Part shown: in pieces, positions 62,467 to 64,000 of the stretch
Position numbering within the stretch: the first letter of the stretch is position 1
Layout of the letters: the number at the start of each line of letters is the position of its first letter
Source: Aeromonas rivipollensis
Lineage (GTDB): Bacteria; Pseudomonadota; Gammaproteobacteria; Enterobacterales; Aeromonadaceae
Length of the DNA: 64,000 nucleotides
Assembly: GCF_037811135.1 (NCBI RefSeq)
Contig: NZ_CP149130.1
Coordinates: 3,158,501 to 3,222,500, forward strand
Direction of reading: 5' to 3'
Notes under the pieces: model-generated
What the model was told of the DNA's origin: nothing
Databases searched by the model: none
The model's input: the letters and a program-made list of their open reading frames with translations, nothing else
Translations under genes and position numbers: made by a program

Positions 62467-62666
62467 TGTGTGCTCCTTAAATATCCCATCAGCGGACATG
62501 TCACCCTATCAGATTTAAGCCAACTCAAAGAAGTCCTGAGTGGTTGTCCCCTCGCCCCGGATCCACCAAGGCCAGGCTTCCCTGCCAGCGAGAGAAGAGG
62601 CGGCCACCGCCATCATGAGCAGGCACCGCCTCCCTGACGACAAGGGACAGAAGCTGACCGTAAATA

Positions 62667-62697
62667 TTGTTCGGCCTGACAACCTCGGTTGTATAGT
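62667..62697 (+). promoter_or_regulatory. candidate rimO promoter
   Basis: TTGTTC (62667) with TGTATA (62690, spacer 17) or TATAGT (62692, spacer 19), about 65 bases ahead of rimO in the divergent region. Confidence 0.35.
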
Positions 62698-62762
62698 TTT
62701 TGGTTAGCCATTCCGGTAAAATCCGCGCCCTTGAATAAGAGCCACCTAAGAGTGATTGAGCG

Positions 62763-64000
62763 ATGTCCAACACAAAACAGGCCCCCAAAGTAGGATTCGT
62801 CTCCTTGGGTTGCCCCAAAAATCTGGTCGATTCCGAGCGTATCCTGACCCAGCTGCGTACCGAAGGGTACGATGTGGTGCCCAGCTATGACGATGCGGAG
62901 CTGGTGGTGGTCAACACCTGCGGCTTCATCGACAGCGCGGTACAGGAGTCGCTGGAAGCCATCGGCGAGGCCCTGGCCGAAAACGGCAAGGTGATAGTCA
63001 CCGGCTGCCTCGGCGCCAAAGAGAACCAGATCCGCGAGATCCACCCCAAGGTGCTCGAGATCACCGGTCCCCACGCCTATGAAGAGGTGCTGGGCCACGT
63101 CCACAAATACGTGGCGAAGCCGACCCACAACCCCTTCACCAGCCTGGTGCCGGCCCACGGCGTCAAGCTGACCCCGCGCCACTACGCCTATCTGAAGATC
63201 TCCGAAGGCTGCAACCACCGTTGCACCTTCTGCATCATCCCCTCCATGCGCGGGGATCTGGTGAGCCGCCCCATCGGCGAAGTACTGGCGGAAGCCAAGC
63301 GCCTGAAAGAAGCCGGCGTGAAGGAGATCCTGGTCATCTCCCAGGACACCTCCGCCTACGGCGTGGACGTCAAGCACCGCACCGGTTTCTACGACGGCAT
63401 GCCGGTCAAGACCAGCATGGTGGCCCTGTGCGAGGAGCTGGCCAAGCTCGACATCTGGGTACGCCTGCACTACGTCTACCCCTATCCCCACGTGGATGAC
63501 GTCATACCGCTGATGCGCGACGGCAAGGTACTGCCCTACCTGGACATCCCGTTGCAACACGCCAGCCCGCGCATCCTGAAGCTGATGAAGCGCCCGGGTA
63601 CCGTCGAGCGCACCCTGGAGCGGATCCAGAAGTGGCGCGAGATCTGCCCCGAGATCACCCTGCGCTCCACCTTCATCGTCGGCTTCCCCGGCGAGACCGA
63701 AGAAGAGTTCCAGATGCTGCTGGACTTCATCGACAAGGCTGAACTGGACAGGGTTGGCTGCTTCAAATACAGCCCGGTCGAGGGTGCCAAAGCCAACGAG
63801 CTGCCGGATCCTGTGCCGGAAGACGTCCAGGAAGAGCGCTTCCAGCGCTTCATGGAGCTGCAGCAGCAGGTCTCAGTTCGCAAGCTGGCCCGCAAGGTCG
63901 GCAAGGAGATGACTGTGCTGATCGACGAAGTAGACGAAGAGGGCGCCACCGGCCGCTCCTTCGCCGATGCCCCCGAGATCGACGGCCTGGTCTACCTGAA
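62763..64000 (+). CDS. rimO: ribosomal protein S12 methylthiotransferase RimO (5' part)
   Basis: Radical-SAM enzyme that adds a methylthio group to Asp88 of ribosomal protein S12. The window holds 412 codons; the frame has no stop and runs off the right edge, which fits the usual 440 or so residues. The N-terminal UPF0004 domain has [16 protein letters not shown] and [11 protein letters not shown]; the radical-SAM domain has the cluster motif CNHRCTFC, and [20 protein letters not shown] and [16 protein letters not shown] follow. The start of the C-terminal TRAM domain is visible ([13 protein letters not shown]). Confidence 0.96.
   Translation, partial: MSNTKQAPKVGFVSLGCPKNLVDSERILTQLRTEGYDVVPSYDDAELVVVNTCGFIDSAVQESLEAIGEALAENGKVIVTGCLGAKENQIREIHPKVLEITGPHAYEEVLGHVHKYVAKPTHNPFTSLVPAHGVKLTPRHYAYLKISEGCNHRCTFCIIPSMRGDLVSRPIGEVLAEAKRLKEAGVKEILVISQDTSAYGVDVKHRTGFYDGMPVKTSMVALCEELAKLDIWVRLHYVYPYPHVDDVIPLMRDGKVLPYLDIPLQHASPRILKLMKRPGTVERTLERIQKWREICPEITLRSTFIVGFPGETEEEFQMLLDFIDKAELDRVGCFKYSPVEGAKANELPDPVPEDVQEERFQRFMELQQQVSVRKLARKVGKEMTVLIDEVDEEGATGRSFADAPEIDGLVYL

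Overview
The window is 64 kb of GC-rich chromosome from a gammaproteobacterium, most probably an Aeromonas. I infer this from the polar-flagellum gene order fliE to flhB, then flhA-flhF-flhG-fliA-cheYZAB-motCD-parC-parP-cheW. The ANDENYALAA tmRNA tag, the housekeeping genes (rihA, udp, bamE, rnfH/ratA, smpB/ssrA, pdxH, grxD, sodB, rimO) and a GlyGly-CTERM metalloprotease agree with it. The species call rests on recognition, not on a search. There is no IS element, prophage, CRISPR array or tRNA, and the tmRNA 3' end carries no island.

Layout. 1-25 kb is ordinary housekeeping and accessory sequence in short transcription units, most closed by clear intrinsic terminators: a LysE-type exporter, a chemoreceptor, nucleoside salvage (rihA, udp), an Fe-dependent alcohol dehydrogenase (yiaY), bamE, ratA-rnfH, smpB-ssrA, three GNAT acetyltransferases, a DUF3100/membrane/M20-hydrolase operon, pdxH coupled to a CysB-like regulator, a secreted-type metalloprotease with an overlapping lipoprotein gene, an RsmB/NOP methyltransferase, grxD, sodB and mlaA. 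25.4-32.8 kb is a complete cytochrome c maturation cluster (ccmABCDEFGHI, minus strand). 33-47 kb is the late flagellar and chemotaxis cluster. 47-61 kb is the fliEFGHIJKLMNOPQR-flhB operon. 61-64 kb holds a small hypothetical gene, a SYLF-domain protein and the start of rimO, which runs off the right edge.

How the parts work together. Two sigma-54 type promoters (GG-N10-GC) lie ahead of fliE and flhA, as expected for polar flagella controlled by RpoN. The fli genes build the basal body, C-ring and export gate. FlhF/FlhG set polar position and number, and FliA drives late genes. CheA/CheW/CheY/CheZ/CheB with ParC/ParP form a pole-localised chemotaxis array, and MotC/MotD supply a stator.

The most unusual feature is a recurring structure at gene junctions. 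Short tandem repeats (83, 93 and 72-75 bp units) are built from the first or last codons of the neighbouring gene. At ccmE/ccmF, fliR/flhB and fliH/fliI they create small ORFs whose starts or stops overlap those of the flanking genes (ATGA, ATGGCTGA), so a translating ribosome could still be passed along. fliQ/fliR has a 24-codon bridging ORF without an obvious repeat. Related non-coding repeats lie at flhA/flhB, ratA/smpB, ccmA/DUF2802 and behind the CysB-like gene.
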